The notes: generated from the sequence alone by a model not told the origin. DNA of 64,000 nucleotides from Paenibacillus sp. AN1007 (GCF_040702995.1 NZ_CP159992.1:3683501-3747500); one strand, 5' to 3'. Shown: positions 36,401 through 44,643, counted from the first letter of the stretch. Translations and numbers: made by a program.

Positions 36401-38795
36401 CATTGTAGATCTCTAATTGTTCAGCATCCAGATCAACCTTCTGCTGGTCATCGAATTGCTTCAAGATCGTAACAGGGAATACAGCCGATGTAGATACGCC
36501 TTGATACGTTAAAACAGCCGTAAGTTCTGCTTGAACATCACTTGCTTGAGCATTTGGACGTTCTACAGCGCCGCTGTTAGAAATAACTGCAGGCTGACTG
36601 GAACTCCAGGTGATACTCACGCCGTTTTTACCGCTTGTCGGTAAGGTAACATTTTTCGTTATTTTATCTGCACTCTGATCTGCCTCGTCCAAGTAACTAT
36701 CTATGCTAAGTTGATTCGCTGCATCATCAACTGTAAGCTGACGTATTTGAGAGATGTGAGTTACGGCTTCTTGTTGATATAACTCGCCCACTTCTTGCTC
36801 CGTCAATGCCCTATTATATACTCGGAAATCAGCTACGCTTCCTTGAAAATATGGATCGTTCGTAAAGATTGATTTACCGATGAAACCGGAGAACATAGAA
36901 TTCGGATTAATGATGTCTGACAGCTTTAGTCCGTTCGCATTACCTGAAGCAGCCTTTACGCCATCCACGAATAATGTGATCCTGCTGCTGGCTTCGGAGA
37001 AGGACACCGTTACATGCTTCCACTGTCCGGCGATTAGGTTGGAGTTTGCACTGCCTGTAACTAACGCTTCGTTCGGCCAGCCATTTTTAGATATACCCGC
37101 AGCAATCATATTGCCCGATCCACTTCCGTGACGTGGGGTTACGAAAAAATATTTGTTCGTTTCCGGTGTTAACACCGTACCCAAACCGAAAATCCAGCGA
37201 TTCGTACCATCATTCGTCCAGTTCACGATGGAAGATACGGTAATCTCATTCAGGCCTTGTAATAGATCCATTCCATTGGAGCCCTTAGGAATCTCAACAT
37301 ATCCACTATTGGATGTAGAACTTCCTCCATTGAAGGAAATAAAACCAACCTCACGGTTAGAAATGAATTGTCCATTGTTTGGATTTTTAAATATCCCATC
37401 AAATGTAACTTGCTTGTTGGCGATATCCTTCAGTACGAGTTGACCCTCTACCTCTGCAGTTGTTTTCATGTTGTAATGAAGAAGCAAATCATCATTTAGC
37501 GACTTATCTTGAACCGTAATGGTAATGGATGATTCAGCCACATAGCCTCCATCCTCCGTTTGTACCGTAATGGTAGCTGTACCTTCACTAACCGCTGTAA
37601 CGTTACCCACCGAATCGACATTTGCTGCACTGGAATCACTAGATGTCCAGATAACTCTTTTATTGGTCGCATTGAATGGTGAAATTGCAGCAACTAATGT
37701 CTCGCTGTCCCCCACGGATAAACGAAGTGTAGGTTTATTAAGCGAAACCCCCTTAACGGCGATCTGCTCAATAGAGCTATCCTCAGGTAATAAGGTGACG
37801 ATAAACTCCTTCGCTGCTTGGTTCCCACCCAAAGAAATGGTTGCCGTTAAGGTCACTTGCTGCTCCGTTTCTCGTAAGAATACTTCTCCCGTTGGACTAA
37901 TCGCACTCTCATCGCTGGAAGTCCACGAGATCACTGCACCATACTTATCGGCAGAAGGAAGTTCAAGCGATTCTGTAACGGCGGATAGGTCCCCTAACGT
38001 CAGTTCTTTTTTACTTTGTTGTATTTGCTTTTCATCGAGCGATTGTTCATATACTCCAGCGATATCTTCACTACGTAGTGCCTCTCCGTAAATTCTTAAA
38101 TCCTGAAAGCTGCCCGCAAAAGCAGCATCCGCTAAATAATTGGAGCGACCGATATAAGCTTGCAAATCCGTGCCAAAGCTTGCTGTTGTTTTCTCTTTTG
38201 GGACGGTTCCTATACTTACTCCGTTAATATAACCTGTAATAGAGCTTTCTGTGATAACCGTTGTATAGTGAACCCATTGACCTTCATACTGTGTCGTAGA
38301 AGGGCCTGATACGCCTACCTCCGTCGTCCAAGGCTGGTCCACATTATCGTGATCTGTAAATACGGACTTAAAATCCCCACTGGGATTCGATGGATTAAAC
38401 AGCCAGTAATTCGTTGGCAGTTGATTTTCAGCTGCTGGCGTACCGTAAAATAATGCTGCGTGGTTCCCGCGTCCAGCGTTACTCTTCATCCATACAGAAA
38501 TCGTTGTATTTTCTTGATGATCAAACAAGCCCGTAGGAAGCTGCACATAGTTCGCATTGCTATCTGTCCCTCCAGGCAGAGTAAGACCATCGGCATACGT
38601 AATGTCGCCTACAGCCGCTCCATGCTTGCCATTACCTGATGTATCCAATACATCTTCAAGCAATGGATAATGCGCCAACATCGTTGGTGTAATTGGGTCA
38701 GCTGAAGCTTGATTACTAAATGGCATATCCAAACTAAAACAGCAGCTGAAGGTCAACAGTAAAACCAAAGTGATGTTTGTCATTCGCTTTCGCAT
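30468..38795 (-). CDS. Giant secreted SLH-anchored protein with two GH43 modules, LamG, Ig-like and FN3 domains
   Basis: This is a 2775-residue cell-surface enzyme. In order it has: signal peptide (1-33); LamG (32-245); Ig-like (255-335); BIG_2 (342-430); LamG (435-672); two Ig-like (685-872); GH43-like module A (882-1200); two LamG (1215-1678); two Ig-like (1692-1865); GH43-like module B (1875-2175); BIG_2 (2182-2268); FN3 (2270-2352); Gly-rich linker; an unnamed domain (2380-2590); three SLH repeats (2598-2775). Positions are approximate. Both GH43 modules keep the base Asp (RDPF), the second Asp (IDTT) and the acid Glu (EGQ in A, EGP in B). It probably cleaves arabinose- or xylose-containing polysaccharide at the S-layer. 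The ATG at 38795 follows GAGGGGAAG. Modules A and B with their flanks look like an internal duplication. Confidence 0.9.
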   Translation of the reverse strand: MRKRMTNITLVLLLTFSCCFSLDMPFSNQASADPITPTMLAHYPLLEDVLDTSGNGKHGAAVGDITYADGLTLPGGTDSNANYVQLPTGLFDHQENTTISVWMKSNAGRGNHAALFYGTPAAENQLPTNYWLFNPSNPSGDFKSVFTDHDNVDQPWTTEVGVSGPSTTQYEGQWVHYTTVITESSITGYINGVSIGTVPKEKTTASFGTDLQAYIGRSNYLADAAFAGSFQDLRIYGEALRSEDIAGVYEQSLDEKQIQQSKKELTLGDLSAVTESLELPSADKYGAVISWTSSDESAISPTGEVFLRETEQQVTLTATISLGGNQAAKEFIVTLLPEDSSIEQIAVKGVSLNKPTLRLSVGDSETLVAAISPFNATNKRVIWTSSDSSAANVDSVGNVTAVSEGTATITVQTEDGGYVAESSITITVQDKSLNDDLLLHYNMKTTAEVEGQLVLKDIANKQVTFDGIFKNPNNGQFISNREVGFISFNGGSSTSNSGYVEIPKGSNGMDLLQGLNEITVSSIVNWTNDGTNRWIFGLGTVLTPETNKYFFVTPRHGSGSGNMIAAGISKNGWPNEALVTGSANSNLIAGQWKHVTVSFSEASSRITLFVDGVKAASGNANGLKLSDIINPNSMFSGFIGKSIFTNDPYFQGSVADFRVYNRALTEQEVGELYQQEAVTHISQIRQLTVDDAANQLSIDSYLDEADQSADKITKNVTLPTSGKNGVSITWSSSQPAVISNSGAVERPNAQASDVQAELTAVLTYQGVSTSAVFPVTILKQFDDQQKVDLDAEQLEIYNADNVKGNLRLVTTGEQGSTITWTSSRPTVVKGTAEAAGDAAQLGWVNRQAADMSVSLTATITNGSASKERTFDLTVKKAAAPVQLDAYFFAYFTGEYEGGEEISFATAEDPLYWKALNNGKSILQSNMGEKGLRDPFVIRSAEGDKFYMLATDLKMGESTNFDQAQITGSHYMMIWESEDLVNWSEQRMVKVAPKTGGNTWAPEAIYDPATGEYIVFWASSMKNTETYGDYNGRPAGQYNVMYYAATRDFYNFSEPKVMIDESLPTIDTTFIEHNDMLYRFTKSEVNTKVYVEKAPNFYYDKDGFAANGLQYDAVPGTRDNKLGLIGKNGNNEGQTIFKDIHQDKWYLFLDSWPYHVRYTTDLDSSKQYINNVLSSDQYALPPGPRHGTVIPISRVEYDTLQDKYASKGPAPSTDPVVHYSFDANTVNGTTLDDISGNGHHATLVGGAAINEEDRIGKTGASLELNGSTGYVKLPDNLIQSLNLEKATFSTWVQMNKNQANQRIFDFASETGRQVNRNTMYLSTQGDTGSLEFAVVTPFTEKFSNDSTRLGADYKYALRNAGLLPTKTWQHIAITMDEFEAVLYLNGHEVKRSSTFNVEPRMLLETTMNYIGKSRNSSDRLFDGKLDDFRIYNRALSGQEIAALADEDVTPPVEQPSGAELILHYDMNDIDRATATVIDQTGKFNGKWVNPSKAEWIRTEDAGVLSFNGGRADSYVELPQGILDGLTDITVSSIVNWSGNNAAEWLYALGRTNDNTHYTYFTPRYNANGLARLGIATNAWNNESSTSTTGLKNNEWKVVTTVVSGKDGTLTIYIDGVAVASGSTNGMTLEQIKNTSGSSGTIGKSFYVADPYFGGLIADFQIYDGAMTAADITTLKARADRKIASMKGMLVSGATDKLTINDLLASNTSKDSITSNVTLPTAGAYGTTISWTTDKSNVISTTGVVTRPDNAAGDQVVTLTAVFTDGTETKIKTFTLMVKALPSDANAVDEAKAALVVHNIQDVRGHLSLPSSGLYGSTITWSSVQPNVVSVTGEVQRPAHGSGDVDVKLTAAITLNSASTTKEFIAKVKERPADEKYAGYFFTYFTGEGTSTGEQIYFALSEGNDPLNWRELNEGKPVLTSALGEKGVRDPFIIRSPEGDKFYMIATDLKINGNGDWGKAQTWGSRSIMVWESNDLVNWTDQRMVEVAPEEAGNTWAPEIMYDKTTGEYIVFWASRMFDDASHTGNAYQQMMYSKTRDFYTFTEPKVYLDYGYSIIDTTMIEHDGKVYRFTKDERDNGAIAPFGKMIFQEMGDSILDPTFKMLNQGVGNMKWVEGPTIFKSNTEEKWYLFVDEFGGRGYIPFETTNLASGVWTLSSNYNLPASPRHGTVIPITQSEYDALSGKNVSVSGISLDKTTLSIVEGQSGQLTATITPANATKKEVKWSSSNPAVATVSATGRVTAVAPGTASITVTTVDGGISSNATVTVTPLVEPTAPEEVTGTSVIAGNQKLTLKWSNPASDLVAIKITGHGNTEFKTVTLNHVASSYEITELANGTRYEFRITTVNLAGQESAGVVVSGTPQAPSSGNGDGGGGSGGNIPAHTVPPASTGGSEPVVMDNGQINIKPVVNENGASIVKLSPDTVKRALDQTTGDKLQVQLEGDQSLNELIVELAVDPRLTSATSKVGHIEINTGSAVVTLATERLGTEISAGKTLGLSIKKISSNQLPAGTEARMNGEVVYDIKLKIDGTKLTAFDGRDDLVIALPYTLKASENPNNIIVYDVKGNGELRVVMNGRYNAGTGQVEFKPTILSKYTAAYVTASFQDVTQGWAKDAISALRARGVVKGIGDGEFNPKGQVTRAAFITMLMNVLELSDESAAASFSDVEQGEWYYRNIAIAQKLGIVNGKPDGRFGVHENITREDMAVMVYKAIQMKQLKLPDHEAIAFKDKANIANYAKQAVETIQGAGIINGVGNDEFAPKKTANRDEAAMMIYNLWSLM

Positions 38796-38894
38796 AGCAT
38801 TCTTCCCCTCATTGAATATTAGAAGCACACAAAACCATAGCTCGCTTTCAAACCAAGACCCCTTCACTCAAGAAACTAGAGGACCACCCTGAAA

Positions 38895-38908
38895 TGAATA
38901 CGCTTACA
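38895..38908. promoter_or_regulatory. cre-like catabolite-control site (giant SLH gene side)
   Basis: TGAATACGCTTACA matches the CcpA consensus TGWAARCGYTWNCW with one mismatch. It lies 100 bases upstream of the SLH-GH43 start. Confidence 0.6.
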
Positions 38909-39123
38909 TTCCTCCTCATATTACGTGTTCAGAGATCTCAATTCAATGTACTATCTTGTTAATAACGTGAACTTTTTTATTTCAATTTGAAATTTTGACG
39001 TGGACTGAAGCGTTGTCCCTATACCTAAAATCAATCGTTTTTATTCCAATATATACTCTGCATTGAAATTAAAGGATTTAACACCAGATAAACATAATAT
39101 ATATAGTTGGGCGCTTGTTAATT

Positions 39124-39137
39124 TGATAACGCTTCCA
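39124..39137. promoter_or_regulatory. cre-like catabolite-control site (esterase side)
   Basis: TGATAACGCTTCCA matches the CcpA consensus with one mismatch. It lies 59 bases before the esterase start and just downstream of the candidate promoter, a place suited to road-block repression. Confidence 0.6.
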
Positions 39138-39196
39138 AATACGGATGCGAGTGAACCATGAGCACACCGAATCAAAAAATAAGGAGGATTGTATCT

Positions 39197-41443
39197 ATGC
39201 CAAAACGATTTAGAAAAATGCTCGGGTTTCTTTGCTGCTTGGTCATGGTGGTCACGCTAATGCCTACGAGCTACGCTGCCGACAATGACAACATCGAGGA
39301 CGCAGCCGCAGCGAATGAAACAAAGGCCGCCATGTTTGGAACCCCTGAACTCGGGTCAAACGACCCCCTCTGGAGCCAAACCATGGAACATCACATCAAC
39401 AAAAGCACTGTCCCCACCGACCCAAGACCTCATGCCACAGGTACAGCCAGAATCCTTTGGGACCATGACTACCTGTATGCCCGCGTAGTTGTGAATGACA
39501 GTAATCTATATCAGGGAGCTGGCGGAGACCACCGATACGACAGTCTGGAGTTTTATGTTGGTGATGGAAGCAGCGGCTCGAACCAATGGCGTGTCAGCGC
39601 GACGGGAGTGTTTTCAGGGCAGGCCGCTCCAGGCAGAGCTGCATGGACCCAGATTACAGATACCGGATACATTGTGGAAATGAGAATACCCAAAAGAGAT
39701 TTGATCTTACAGGAGGGAAATCTTACCTTCGAGGTGTACATCAATAACTCGACAGAAAAGGGCGCTGACCGCTATGAAGTCGTTTCCTGCTTTGGAATTC
39801 CGGACGCGGCTTATACCAGCTCTGATTCATTTACAGACAGCCTGCAGCTCATCTCAGCCACCGAATTGGACACCAGATTTTCAATCACTGCCACAGCGGG
39901 ACCGGGCGGCCGAATAACGTCAGTTCCACCCGGCGATGTGCTTAGAGTAGATCAGGACTCTGATAAAGAAATTACGTTTACCCCCGATTCCGGTAAAGTT
40001 GTGGATACGGTAACGGTAGACGGCGAGATCGTGCCCCTATCTGCTGGCACTTATACCTTTACGAATATTGAGGCAGACCATACCATTCATGTGACCTTCA
40101 AAAACGATCCGGACGCAAGCATACTTCCTTTTATCGTATGGAATGACAACTTCGCCAGTGGCGAGTACACAACGGCTGTTATCATTGATTTAGGCGAGGG
40201 GAAAGCAGCGTTAGGCTCCGAGCTTCGTCCAGACTTATTTGCCCTGTCGGTAAGAAACACGACCCTGAACGGCGAAGCGGTGACCCTTGAAGGACCACGC
40301 AAGATCACAAGGGTTTACGCTAATGATGAACCGAAGGTACGCGGCTATGTGGGGCCGGTAAGCAATTCACCAGATTATCGGGACGGACTGGCGAGCGGCC
40401 GTTACATCGTCGTTGAGTCTGAGTTTTATTCAGAGAGCGGCGGCAATACAACACTGGATGGCAGCAGTAACTCGACAAAGCAGGTTTACACCCTCAGCCA
40501 AAAGGGTCAGATCGTACTGACAGAGGGGAATCCACTTCACAACGTGGTTTTTGAGCAAGAAAAGGTTGTGAATCCAATCCTTGATAAGTTCGCAACATTC
40601 ACGGATCATTCGGTCAATCGCTCGCTCTACCTTCATAAGGATGAGGACGGTAACGTGATGAAAGGATTGCCGCTGTATGTGTACACCCACGGCATGTCAC
40701 GCGGCGGCACAAACGCTGCGGCAGACCAAAAAGCGGCCATGAAATCCGCCAATGGATCGGTCGCCCTAATGAAAAAAATGGCACAGAATCCCGAAAAGTA
40801 CGCCAGCCACATCCTGAATATTTCCTATAATGGCGTTTCTGTTCCCTCCACACAGAATGTGAAGAAGGTCATCGACGCCCTGATCGCCAGCGGCGAAGTA
40901 GATCCTAACCGTGTTTACGCAGCAGGCTTCTCCTGGGGCGGACAGTATACGAACAACTTAGTTAACAGCTACCCTGGCTTCTTCGCTGCCGCCGCACCTA
41001 TGGCCCCGGTAAGCGGTTCACCGAACGCTGCGGCTAACGACGCTCACAACACCCTGGCCTATTGGATGTTTTTAAATGCTCATAATGTTGGAGGCTACCA
41101 GACTAACCTCAATAATTTCATCAATACCAATATGCCGAAAATGATTAACGCGAGAGCTTCACGCTTCGAAAGTAATGAGGTACTTACGTGGCCTTACAAT
41201 CAATTTGATCAGCCGAATCTAAGACCGAATCCTGCCAACACACCTGTTCTGGCGGATTATATAGCGCATGAAGTCGAAGCGGCTGTTCTCTACAACGAGA
41301 TAACGATGGGGACTTGGAGCATCGCTCCCACGGCGCAGTCATCCAACTTGCCTGCTTGGAACAACGATTACACCGATGTCTTTGATTGGATGTTTGCGCA
41401 GCGAAAACCGGTCGTACCCGGTGCGCCGAGCGGATTCAACTAA
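39197..41443 (+). CDS. Secreted CBM9-like carbohydrate esterase
   Basis: This 748-residue protein has a signal peptide (1-28, ending SYAADN). A family 9-like carbohydrate-binding domain follows (about 45-230; ILWDHDYLYARVVVND, DSLEFYVGDG). Next comes a bacterial repeat domain (about 235-310; TATAGPGGRI, HTIHVTF), then an esterase part with an Ig-like lead (about 315-470) and an alpha/beta-hydrolase domain. The nucleophile elbow is AAGFSWGGQYT and the oxyanion region YVYTHGMSRGG. It would remove ester groups from plant polysaccharide outside the cell, complementing the GH43 protein divergently encoded. The ATG at 39197 is nine bases from AAGGAGG; the longer frame starting at 39158 reads through that site. 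Confidence 0.87.
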   Translation: MPKRFRKMLGFLCCLVMVVTLMPTSYAADNDNIEDAAAANETKAAMFGTPELGSNDPLWSQTMEHHINKSTVPTDPRPHATGTARILWDHDYLYARVVVNDSNLYQGAGGDHRYDSLEFYVGDGSSGSNQWRVSATGVFSGQAAPGRAAWTQITDTGYIVEMRIPKRDLILQEGNLTFEVYINNSTEKGADRYEVVSCFGIPDAAYTSSDSFTDSLQLISATELDTRFSITATAGPGGRITSVPPGDVLRVDQDSDKEITFTPDSGKVVDTVTVDGEIVPLSAGTYTFTNIEADHTIHVTFKNDPDASILPFIVWNDNFASGEYTTAVIIDLGEGKAALGSELRPDLFALSVRNTTLNGEAVTLEGPRKITRVYANDEPKVRGYVGPVSNSPDYRDGLASGRYIVVESEFYSESGGNTTLDGSSNSTKQVYTLSQKGQIVLTEGNPLHNVVFEQEKVVNPILDKFATFTDHSVNRSLYLHKDEDGNVMKGLPLYVYTHGMSRGGTNAAADQKAAMKSANGSVALMKKMAQNPEKYASHILNISYNGVSVPSTQNVKKVIDALIASGEVDPNRVYAAGFSWGGQYTNNLVNSYPGFFAAAAPMAPVSGSPNAAANDAHNTLAYWMFLNAHNVGGYQTNLNNFINTNMPKMINARASRFESNEVLTWPYNQFDQPNLRPNPANTPVLADYIAHEVEAAVLYNEITMGTWSIAPTAQSSNLPAWNNDYTDVFDWMFAQRKPVVPGAPSGFN

Positions 41444-41541
41444 ACAATATCTAACCTAAAGTGGCCCACTAAAGAATCATTTTAGAAAAAGTCCTTACTT
41501 TACTCCCCATAAGAAGACAGATTTAAGAAGCAATCCAGCAA

Positions 41542-41576
41542 AAAACGCCATCACATTTAAGTGATGGCGTTTCTCT
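41542..41576. terminator. Bidirectional terminator between the esterase and PfpI genes
   Basis: AAACGCCATCAC and GTGATGGCGTTT form a perfect 12-base stem with loop ATTTAA. It has A/T runs on both sides and lies between convergent genes. Confidence 0.88.
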
Positions 41577-41590
41577 TTGGAATGGAGCTG

Positions 41591-42217
41591 TCACTGAATT
41601 GAACTCATTAACTCGTAGAAATATTGAGGTTCATTCGTTTTGTTAAGATGATACCATGCATCTAATGTTTCTGGCGCAAATACATCCAGTGCTCTAAAAA
41701 TATGAACAGAAAACTCAAGTGGAGCTGCTCCGGAAGCAGTAATCAGTTTTCCATCGGTAACAGCCGATTCCGATATGTAATATTCTTCGCCCGTGTAAGA
41801 CGGACAAATCATTTTAAGATACGTCAGATCATTGCTTGTATGCGAGCGGGAATCTAACAAGCCTGCTTGAGCAAGTCCTATGGAGGCCCCGCAAATCGCC
41901 CCGAGTACAATCCCTTCCTGTAAACACATCTCGGCAATTTGTAATATGGGCTTATGAACAGCCTCTGCCCATGTATTTCCGCCAGGTAGTATCAGTGCAT
42001 CTGCGCTTGTAATGCTGCACTCATCCACTTGAATGTCGGGTGTTATTTTCAATCCGCCCATTGTAGTTACTGGAGCTTTATCTATCCCAACGGTGACTAT
42101 TTGTGCTGAAGCCAGCCCCTTTCTAAAGTATCTTCCTGAGTTAAGCTCGGCCGTCAAATAACCGATTTCCCAATCGGACATGGTGTCAAAAACATAAAGA
42201 TATACTGTTCTTTTCAT
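41591..42217 (-). CDS. DJ-1/PfpI-family protein
   Basis: This 208-residue ThiJ/PfpI-type protein has LYVFDTMSDWEIGYLTAEL at the start, DALILPGGNTW near residue 78, and the nucleophile elbow AICGASIGLAQAG (Cys near residue 105). Activity is unknown; relatives act as glyoxalase-like or protease-like stress proteins. The ATG at 42217 follows GGGGAG at good spacing. It lies 106 bases after a WYL regulator gene in the same direction but behind a terminator, so it has its own promoter region with a short palindrome. Confidence 0.82.
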   Translation of the reverse strand: MKRTVYLYVFDTMSDWEIGYLTAELNSGRYFRKGLASAQIVTVGIDKAPVTTMGGLKITPDIQVDECSITSADALILPGGNTWAEAVHKPILQIAEMCLQEGIVLGAICGASIGLAQAGLLDSRSHTSNDLTYLKMICPSYTGEEYYISESAVTDGKLITASGAAPLEFSVHIFRALDVFAPETLDAWYHLNKTNEPQYFYELMSSIQ

Positions 42218-42247
42218 TTTAATTTCTCCCCTTTTTTTATCTATCAA

Positions 42248-42259
42248 GGACTACAGTCC
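42248..42259. promoter_or_regulatory. Palindromic candidate operator before the PfpI gene
   Basis: GGACTACAGTCC is a perfect 12-base palindrome 31 bases upstream of the PfpI start. It is a candidate site for the WYL regulator encoded next to it. Confidence 0.4.
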
Positions 42260-42288
42260 ATCGGTAATCAATGACTATCTCATTATAA

Positions 42289-42323
42289 AACAGCTTCACT
42301 GACATCCGCTGTCAGTGAAGCTG
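42289..42323 (-). terminator. Terminator of the WYL regulator gene
   Basis: CAGCTTCACTGACA and TGTCAGTGAAGCTG form a perfect 14-base stem directly after the WYL stop codon, followed by TTTT on the minus strand. Confidence 0.85.
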
Positions 42324-43286
42324 TTATTGTTGATAATATTCCATTAACTCTGATGCAATTGCAGCAAGTCTGTCTTTCACACTCTGGGGTTCAAGTATTC
42401 GAATGGATTTACCATAGGATAGAAGAAAATACGGGACAGCATTATGAATGGATTTTTCCTCGAATAAAAAGACGGCTTGATTGGACGTCCGCTCTTGCAG
42501 ATGATGTCCTAAAAACCAGTGCATGTTTAGTTCATCCAACGCCTCCGGCCTGCCTTCGATCCTTAAAGAAATTAACCCTTCCTTCCCCATAAGATCAGGT
42601 AACAGGTTTTTCATAAAAAATTCACGGCTAGAAAAAGCTTCAGGACGCTTAAAAATGAGTTGAGTACGCTTGATTCGTAAAATCCGATCTACCCGAAAAC
42701 TTCGTATTTCATTCCTTAGATGGCAGAACGCAACCGTATACCATCTATTATTCCAGTAAACGATTCCATACGGATCTATCATCCTGTTCTTTGGCTTCTT
42801 TTCATGGTTTGTACGGTAATCCATCTCTACAGTGATTTCGTTTTCTACAGCATGCTCCAATTCCGCTAATATGAGCTGACTCGAAGGGCTGAGCATGCGG
42901 TTTATCACTTCAAATCCAGCTAACCCTTGGTTTAGCATACTCTCCTGCTGCTCATTCGAATACATTTTCAACTTGGATGTCGCATTCTCTAATGTCTCAC
43001 TCAACGGGTATCCAGCTTCTTTTGCAAAAACAGCAGCATGAAGGAGTGTCTTCTTTTCTTCCATATCAAACAGCAGCGGTGATCTGATAAAATGATGCAG
43101 CAGACTATATCCACCATGATGACCTGCGTCGGATATGATAGGCACGCCGCTAGAACATAATGCATCAATATAGCGATAAACGGTTCTGATATTCACTTCT
43201 AACTTTTCGGATATTTGTTTTGCAGTCCACTTCTCTCCCGAATTCAGCATCCATAGAATGGCTAACATATTATCATTTTTCGGCAT
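42324..43286 (-). CDS. YafY-type WYL-domain transcription regulator
   Basis: This 320-residue protein has an N-terminal HTH_11 winged helix (AKQISEKLEVNIRTVYRYID, about residues 23-42) and a central WYL domain (about 140-215), with DPYGIVYWNNRWYTVAFC carrying the W-Y-x region. A C-terminal WCX extension follows. WYL domains sense ligands, sometimes nucleic acids. The ATG at 43286 is preceded by GAGGGGG, while the longer frame starts 117 bases earlier without a ribosome site. A PfpI gene follows. Confidence 0.88.
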   Translation of the reverse strand: MPKNDNMLAILWMLNSGEKWTAKQISEKLEVNIRTVYRYIDALCSSGVPIISDAGHHGGYSLLHHFIRSPLLFDMEEKKTLLHAAVFAKEAGYPLSETLENATSKLKMYSNEQQESMLNQGLAGFEVINRMLSPSSQLILAELEHAVENEITVEMDYRTNHEKKPKNRMIDPYGIVYWNNRWYTVAFCHLRNEIRSFRVDRILRIKRTQLIFKRPEAFSSREFFMKNLLPDLMGKEGLISLRIEGRPEALDELNMHWFLGHHLQERTSNQAVFLFEEKSIHNAVPYFLLSYGKSIRILEPQSVKDRLAAIASELMEYYQQ

Positions 43287-43427
43287 AACATCCCCCTCAA
43301 CCGTTCCATCATATTTGGGATTCCACATGCGTCTACTGCCTGCAGTCCGCATGATTTCACCAAGAATAACACGATCAGACAGTACAAGACTTAATACACC
43401 CATCTTGAATAGAAACCATTAATTCAA

Positions 43428-43456
43428 ACAAAAAAAACGGCATTTCTGCCGTTTCT
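43428..43456 (-). terminator. Terminator after tRNA-Ala
   Basis: On the minus strand AAACGGCA pairs with TGCCGTTT around GAAA and is followed by a long T run. It lies 14 bases past the tRNA. Confidence 0.88.
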
Positions 43457-43469
43457 CGTTAAACTCTTA

Positions 43470-43542
43470 TGGAGCCTAGGGGGATCGAACCCCTGACCTC
43501 ATCGCTGCCAGCGATGCGCTCTCCCAGCTGAGCTAAGGCCCC
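43470..43542 (-). tRNA. tRNA-Ala (anticodon GGC)
   Basis: The 73-base cloverleaf has acceptor arms GGGGCCT and AGGCTCC (one G-T), discriminator A, and TAGCTCAG in the D arm. The anticodon loop is CTGGCAG (anticodon GGC) and the T arm is GGTTCGATCC. CCA is not encoded. Confidence 0.95.
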
Positions 43543-43740
43543 AGGATATGATGTTACATCTTGTCCAGCACTGTTACAAAACATTTTTACAGGCGACTTC
43601 TATATCATATAAAATCCCTTCTCGACTGTCAATACCCTTCTGAAGCACCGAAATCTATGGAGAAGAACATTCATGTTACGGGCACACACGGCATATACCA
43701 GATGCAGCCCCGGATTGCTCTTCTCCCTTTCCCCACGCCG

Positions 43741-44214
43741 CTAGTCCTCCAGATCTTCTTTGGACAGCAGTGATTTCAGTTCTTTCATAAACATGTTGAT
43801 GTCTTTGAATTGACGATACACCGAAGCGAAGCGCACATAAGCTACTTCATCCACCGGAAACAGCTGCTCCATTAACAGCTCACCAATCTGGCGGCTCTCT
43901 ACCTCAGCTTCGGCTGTGTTCCGCAGCGATTTCTCCACTTCAGATACCATCATCTCCAGCGTTTCCACGGATACCGGACGCTTCTCACAGGCACGAATCA
44001 ATCCACGGAGGATTTTGTCGCGACTGAACTCTTCACGGCTGCCATCCTTTTTAATGACGATCAACGGTGTTTCTTCGATCATTTCAAAGGTTGTAAATCT
44101 TCTCGCGCACTGCTCGCATTCTCGGCGGCGGCGGATGGATTTGGATTCATTCGCTGGTCTGGAGTCCAGCACTTTGGTACCCAGATAACCACAATAAGGA
44201 CATTTCAACTTCAA
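43741..44214 (-). CDS. nrdR: Ribonucleotide reductase repressor NrdR
   Basis: This 157-residue repressor of nrd genes has an N-terminal zinc ribbon with CPYCG at residues 5-9 and CEQC at 33-36, the SIRRRREC segment, and an ATP-cone domain (about 49-139; [19 protein letters not shown]) that senses ATP and dATP. Its length is typical. It starts divergently from the spore-protein gene, with a 109-base gap. It lies in the conserved polA-mutM-coaE-nrdR neighbourhood. Confidence 0.96.
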   Translation of the reverse strand: MKLKCPYCGYLGTKVLDSRPANESKSIRRRRECEQCARRFTTFEMIEETPLIVIKKDGSREEFSRDKILRGLIRACEKRPVSVETLEMMVSEVEKSLRNTAEAEVESRQIGELLMEQLFPVDEVAYVRFASVYRQFKDINMFMKELKSLLSKEDLED

Positions 44215-44323
44215 TCACTTCCCACGTTTTCTTTTTTCCACATATTCCCTGAGCATATCTTGTTATGAAAATCGCACTCGCGACACATAATACTTTTACC
44301 AACCCGCGAGGAGGTGAACAGCA

Positions 44324-44545
44324 ATGGCACAAAGCAACGGTAACTCCAACAACTTGGTTGTAACTAAAGCTTCCGCAGCTCTGGAGCAAATGAAATATGA
44401 AGTAGCTCAAGAACTCGGAATCAGCATCCCACAAGATGGATACCAAGGTAACATGACTTCTTACGAGAACGGTTCGATCGGTGGATACATCACGAAGCGT
44501 CTGGTAACAATTGCAGAACAGCAATTGGCAGGTCAATACCAATAA
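44324..44545 (+). CDS. Alpha/beta-type small acid-soluble spore protein
   Basis: This 73-residue protein coats and protects DNA in the dormant spore. It has NLVVTKASAALEQMKYEVAQ, with the region that the germination protease GPR cleaves, and the conserved YENGSIGGYITKRLV (third helix). GAGGAGGTGA precedes the ATG. CATAATA, like a sigma-G -10 (CATnnTA), lies about 40 bases upstream, which fits forespore expression, though the -35 is weak. This gene shows the host makes endospores. Confidence 0.95.
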   Translation: MAQSNGNSNNLVVTKASAALEQMKYEVAQELGISIPQDGYQGNMTSYENGSIGGYITKRLVTIAEQQLAGQYQ

Positions 44546-44572
44546 TTATCTGCATCGTAATACGTTACACAG

Positions 44573-44633
44573 AGGAGCATGGAGCGGCCGGTACACCACC
44601 GGTCTGCTCCGTGCTTCTCCTTATCTTTTGACA
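44573..44633. terminator. Terminator between spore protein and transglycosylase genes
   Basis: A GC-rich imperfect stem, GGAGCA...GGAGC...GGT / ACC...GCTCC...TGCTTCTCC, lies between the convergent genes and is followed by TTATCTTTT. Confidence 0.75.
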
Positions 44634-44643
44634 AGCAATCGCT

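Larger units (their letters stand above)
38796..39196. other. Divergent promoter region between two secreted carbohydrate-active genes
   Basis: The 401 bases hold no gene. They contain two cre-like sites (listed) and a possible plus-strand promoter TTAACA-N16-TATATA at about 39077-39104. Confidence 0.6.
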
